Origin: Thermodesulfitimonas autotrophica
GTDB taxonomy: Bacteria; Bacillota; Desulfotomaculia; Desulfotomaculales; Ammonificaceae
Reading direction: 5' to 3'
Length of the DNA stretch: 64,000 nucleotides
NCBI RefSeq assembly: GCF_003815015.1
Contig: NZ_RKRE01000002.1
Span: 661,085-725,084, forward strand
Shown here: positions 61,149-64,000 of the stretch, in pieces
Layout of the letters: every line of letters starts with the position of its first letter
Numbering within the stretch: position 1 is the first letter of the stretch
The notes under the pieces: generated by a model
The model's input: only the letters and a program-made list of their open reading frames with translations
The model's database searches: none
Told to the model about the DNA's origin: nothing
Position numbers and translations under genes: made by a program

Positions 61149-62870
61149 ATGGTGGGAAATGTGCGGCGACGAGCGGTTTTGCACCTAGCTTACACCTGGC
61201 TGGTGATTCTGCTCGCTTTTTCTCTGCTTTACGGGACAGCCGGGGCGCTTGATCTCGATGCCCTCTGGGAAATAATGGTCACCGGCCTTCTCTGGTTGAC
61301 CGCCGAGGGCTTGACCGTTTCCTTGCCGCAGGGGCAGCTATCTGCGGGGTGGGCGGTGGCGCTCACCCTTTTTTTGACGCACGGTCTTCCTGCCGTGATT
61401 TGGACGGGCTGGACGGTGACCCTTTTAGGACAGCGGCTCTTTGGCCGGGGAGAACCCTGGCGCGCCAGCCTTTTTAACAGTGCCCAGTGTGTGGTGGCTT
61501 TCTGGGTTGCTTACCTGGTTTACCTTGAGGCCGGGGGTGCGGTTCACCACAGAGAGGCCTTTACCAATACCTTATCGGTTCTCGCTTTCACGGCTACCTA
61601 TTTTGTGGTCAATCACCTGCTAATCTACCTCTACCTTCTGCCGCGGCGGCGTTACCATCCGTTGATGCTTTGGCGGGAGACGCTCAAATGGGACGCGGTT
61701 ACCTATCTTTTTACGCTCCCGCTGGCCTACATTATGGTCATTCTCTGGAAGGCAATGGCTTTCTGGGCGGCGGTGCTCCTTTTCATTCCGGTCCTGATTC
61801 TGCAGTTCGTTCTCCGCCTTTACGTGGTGCTCTGGCTCACCAACCGGGAGCTCTACGCGCTCTACCATGTTGCGCGGCGCCTCGGGGAGACCCTTTCCCT
61901 GGAAAAAACGCTTGATTTCATTCTCGAAACCGTCCGGCGGGTGGTCTCCTACCGCACCGGGGTGATCTATATCTGGTCGGCCACGCGCCGCGCTTTCGTG
62001 CCCGCCGCCGTGAGTGGTCCTTTTTCGCGGCGGATAAAGGAAAGCCTGGTTGGGCCAGAGAGTATACTGGGCTGGGTTGCGGAAAACCGGGAGCCCGAAA
62101 TCATCTTCGACACCCGGGAAGACGTGCGCTTTAAGAACGAGGGGAGTTTTCTGGCGGCAGAGCGTTCCCTGGTGGTCATCCCGCTGGTGGCCGAAGATGA
62201 GGTGCTGGGGATTTTTGTCTTAGGGGAGCGGCGCCCGTACGCCTTTGACGAACGTGCTCTCTCACTGCTCACGATAATCGGGGGACAGGCCGCGGTGGCC
62301 ATCAGGAACACGCAGCTTTTCAACCAGATCGAGCACCTGGCGCAAAGCGACCCGGTCACGGGGGTACTCAACCGGCGCTATTTCTTGCTCCGGTTGCAGG
62401 CGGCATGCGAGACGGCCCTGGAACGGGACGAGCCGCTGGCAGTCATTCTGGCCGACATCGACAACTTCGGCCGCTTTAACGAAGCTTACGGTCCAATTGT
62501 CAGCGATGCTGCCCTCCGCGAGGTGGCCCGGGTGATCAGAAATGTTGTAAGGACACACGACTTAGTCGCCCGGTACGGCGGCGACGAGTTTGCCGTTCTC
62601 CTGCCGGGGGCGGCGGAAGGGGTGGCGAAAACAATGGCGGAACGTCTCCGGCAGGCAGTTGAAGGCCACCTTTTCGGGGTAGAAGGCGTTTTTGAGCCGC
62701 TGCGGCTCAAGATTAGTCTTGGACTGGCCGTTTTCCCCTCTGATGGTGCGGATCTCACGGCCATCCTGCAGAAAGCAGCGCGGGCGCTCAAAGAGGCAAG
62801 CTCCCAGGGGGGCAACACCGTCGTAGCTGCGGGCGGCATAAGGGACGTGGGGTATTTTCGGCCGCAATGA
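61149..62870 (+). CDS. Membrane GAF-GGDEF diguanylate cyclase
   Basis: 573-residue protein with six or seven N-terminal membrane segments (about 10-225), a GAF domain (about 250-395) and a C-terminal GGDEF domain (about 405-565) with RYGGDEFAVLLPG, the active site for joining two GTP into cyclic di-GMP. An inhibitory-site RxxD (RTHD) stands five residues before it, so product inhibition is expected. The membrane and GAF parts would sense an unknown signal. ATG start. comF overlaps by 4 nt. Confidence 0.92.
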   Translation: MVGNVRRRAVLHLAYTWLVILLAFSLLYGTAGALDLDALWEIMVTGLLWLTAEGLTVSLPQGQLSAGWAVALTLFLTHGLPAVIWTGWTVTLLGQRLFGRGEPWRASLFNSAQCVVAFWVAYLVYLEAGGAVHHREAFTNTLSVLAFTATYFVVNHLLIYLYLLPRRRYHPLMLWRETLKWDAVTYLFTLPLAYIMVILWKAMAFWAAVLLFIPVLILQFVLRLYVVLWLTNRELYALYHVARRLGETLSLEKTLDFILETVRRVVSYRTGVIYIWSATRRAFVPAAVSGPFSRRIKESLVGPESILGWVAENREPEIIFDTREDVRFKNEGSFLAAERSLVVIPLVAEDEVLGIFVLGERRPYAFDERALSLLTIIGGQAAVAIRNTQLFNQIEHLAQSDPVTGVLNRRYFLLRLQAACETALERDEPLAVILADIDNFGRFNEAYGPIVSDAALREVARVIRNVVRTHDLVARYGGDEFAVLLPGAAEGVAKTMAERLRQAVEGHLFGVEGVFEPLRLKISLGLAVFPSDGADLTAILQKAARALKEASSQGGNTVVAAGGIRDVGYFRPQ

Positions 62871-63601
62871 AGGCGTCCTGGTTTGGCAAGGCTCTTCTTA
62901 ACCTTCTTTTCCCCCTGCGGGGTTGTCCGCTTTGCGGTTCGCGGGAGGCGGCAGGGTTGTGCAGCCGCTGCCGGTGCTTTGTAGCGGCGGCCGCGGCGGA
63001 GCCCTTTTGCCCCATCTGCGGTCGCTTTTTCCGGGGCCCCGGGACGGGGGTATGCCGGGAGTGTGCCTCCCGGGAGTGGCCGTTCGTTTTTTGTCGCGCG
63101 GCGCTCCCCTACGAGGGAGCACTACGGAAGGCTGTACACCGTCTAAAGTTCGGCGGCCGCCGGGCCGCCGTTGATTACATAGGGGACTTGCTGGCGGGGG
63201 TCTGGGAGCGGGAGCCGCAGTACCGGCAGGGAGAGATCTTGGTGCCGGTGCCGTTAAGTCCGGAGCGGCTGGGGGAACGCGGCTTTAACCAGGCAGCACT
63301 GCTCGCGGCGGCGCTTGGCGAAAAGTGTGGTGTCAGGTACTTGCCGGTGCTGGCAAAAGATGCCGGAGCGCCACCACAGGCGCAACTCGGCAGGAGCGCC
63401 CGCCACGTAAACGTGACCGGGGTCTTCAGCGTTGTCGACCGGAGGGCAATCAGCGGGAAAACGGTCGTAGTAGTGGACGACGTTTTAACCACAGGCAGCA
63501 CTATGGCGGCGGTTGCTAGCGCACTGCTCGAAGGGGGCGCGCGCCAGGTTTTCGGTCTGGTCCTCGGCGCGGGACGCACTTTTCCGCGAAATGCCCGCTA
63601 G
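62867..63601 (+). CDS. comF: ComF family protein
   Basis: 244-residue competence-related phosphoribosyltransferase-like protein. The N-terminus has two zinc-ribbon pairs (CPLCGSREAAGLCSRC and CPICGRFFRGPGTGVCREC). The C-terminal PRTase fold carries VPVPLSPERLGERGFNQA and the PRPP motif VVVVDDVLTTGST. It is needed for DNA uptake in competent Firmicutes, as a motor or processing factor. No other com genes are in the window. The ATG overlaps the cyclase stop. Confidence 0.92.
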   Translation: MKASWFGKALLNLLFPLRGCPLCGSREAAGLCSRCRCFVAAAAAEPFCPICGRFFRGPGTGVCRECASREWPFVFCRAALPYEGALRKAVHRLKFGGRRAAVDYIGDLLAGVWEREPQYRQGEILVPVPLSPERLGERGFNQAALLAAALGEKCGVRYLPVLAKDAGAPPQAQLGRSARHVNVTGVFSVVDRRAISGKTVVVVDDVLTTGSTMAAVASALLEGGARQVFGLVLGAGRTFPRNAR

Positions 63602-63665
63602 ACCGGTTACCGGCCCTTCCGGCGGTGGCAGGGGCTTTCGACAAATATAACAAATTTTTTTCGGT

Positions 63666-63797
63666 GTTTCCACAGGCGAAAGCCTCGGTAGAACAGTTAT
63701 ACACAGATTTATGCACATTATCCACAGGTTTTTATTGCGCGGGGAGAGCTCCGTTTTCTTCGGGACACCGGGAGGATCTTCCCCAGAGATATTCACA
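63666..63797 (+). repeat. cluster of DnaA-box-like 9-mers upstream of the rRNA promoter
   Basis: All on the + strand: GTTTCCACA (63666-63674, 8/9), TTATACACA (63697-63705), TTATGCACA (63709-63717), TTATCCACA (63718-63726, perfect) and ATATTCACA (63789-63797, 8/9). The middle three are within 30 bp, two of them head to tail with no gap. An AT-rich run (63641-63661) lies to the left. Together they look like an origin-type or DnaA-titration element. Confidence 0.65.
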
Positions 63798-63861
63798 TAG
63801 GCGCCCTTAACCGGCGTAGAATCCTAGCGGCAGACGCTCCGGCGCGGTTTATGAAAATCGC

Positions 63862-63891
63862 TTGACAATGGTCCGGGGGCTATGCTAAGAT
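63862..63891 (+). promoter_or_regulatory. rRNA operon-type promoter
   Basis: TTGACA (63862-63867), 18 bp, TAAGAT (63886-63891). The following leader matches the Firmicute rRNA pattern. Confidence 0.75.
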
Positions 63892-64000
63892 AAAACTCCG
63901 GAGCCGGTCTTTGAAAACTGAACAGTGGTAGAGCGTATGGATGCCGCGTCCTTTGAGGGAAAGCAAGGAAGATGGATTGAGCCCTCATTAGGTTTTAGTG
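63892..64000 (+). other. leader region of an rRNA operon (16S gene beyond the window)
   Basis: Contains TCTTTGAAAACTGAACAG (about 63908-63925), a phrase typical of rRNA leaders and spacers, with a boxA-like TTTGAAAACT. The window ends before the mature 16S start, so no rRNA gene is annotated here. Confidence 0.6.

Overview
The window looks like the replication-origin region of a thermophilic, spore-forming, Gram-positive (Clostridia-type) sulfate reducer. Four things point this way: high GC with many GTG and TTG starts; a gyrB-remB-recF-dnaN-dnaA / rpmH-rnpA-yidD-yidC-jag-mnmE-mnmG-rsmG-parA-parB order; spore genes (yyaC, sleB-ypeB, a ylmC-type gene); and a dissimilatory sulfite-reduction module (ferredoxin, dsrM, dsrK, dsrC, dsrN). 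An Ammonifex-, Desulfovirgula- or Desulfotomaculum-like organism would fit, but the species is an inference. No insertion sequence, prophage or CRISPR array is visible.

Layout. 0-4.3 kb: gyrB (partial), remB, recF, dnaN and dnaA run leftwards. 4.3-4.5 kb: two DnaA boxes and divergent promoters mark a candidate oriC. 4.5-12.3 kb: the rightward rpmH-to-parB block, ending in a parS palindrome inside parB. 12.3-16.3 kb: small accessory genes (a free-standing LAGLIDADG protein, a phosphoribosyltransferase, YkuS-type protein, YyaC, CvpA-type protein). 16.3-22.3 kb: rpsF-ssb-rpsR, rplI-dnaB, an FAD protein with no ordinary start codon, and purA. 22.3-25.4 kb: tRNA-Glu and tRNA-Gly around a nested palindrome, then a CBS-ACT protein, the SCIFF ranthipeptide precursor and its radical SAM maturase. 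25.5-29.9 kb: envelope genes (M23/LysM/G5 peptidase, TPR protein, membrane metallopeptidase, murA). 30.1-34.6 kb: the Dsr electron-transfer module.

34.6-38.0 kb: cutA, nfi and the sleB-ypeB germination pair. 38.0-44.2 kb: a HEAT-repeat protein, a small membrane protein next to a heme O synthase, and a MarR-controlled drug-efflux operon with two adaptor proteins. 44.2-56.8 kb: a surface-polysaccharide region (WecG/TagA, CsaB, O-antigen-ligase type protein, two glycosyltransferases, UDP-sugar dehydrogenase, LytR-CpsA-Psr ligase, fabZ, polyprenyl-phosphate sugar-1-P transferase, galU, epimerase with a second parS-like site). 57.1-63.6 kb: YetF-like protein, phosphohexomutase, YlmC-type protein, metK, a GAF-GGDEF cyclase and comF. 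63.6-64.0 kb: a cluster of five DnaA-box-like 9-mers, then an rRNA-type promoter and leader; the 16S gene should begin just past the window.

Nearly all genes from 4.5 kb onward are on the + strand, as expected if the fork leaves the dnaA region rightwards. The genes on the - strand in that part (yyaC, HEAT protein, O-antigen ligase, DUF4330 protein and a possible 42-codon ORF) are single transcription units.
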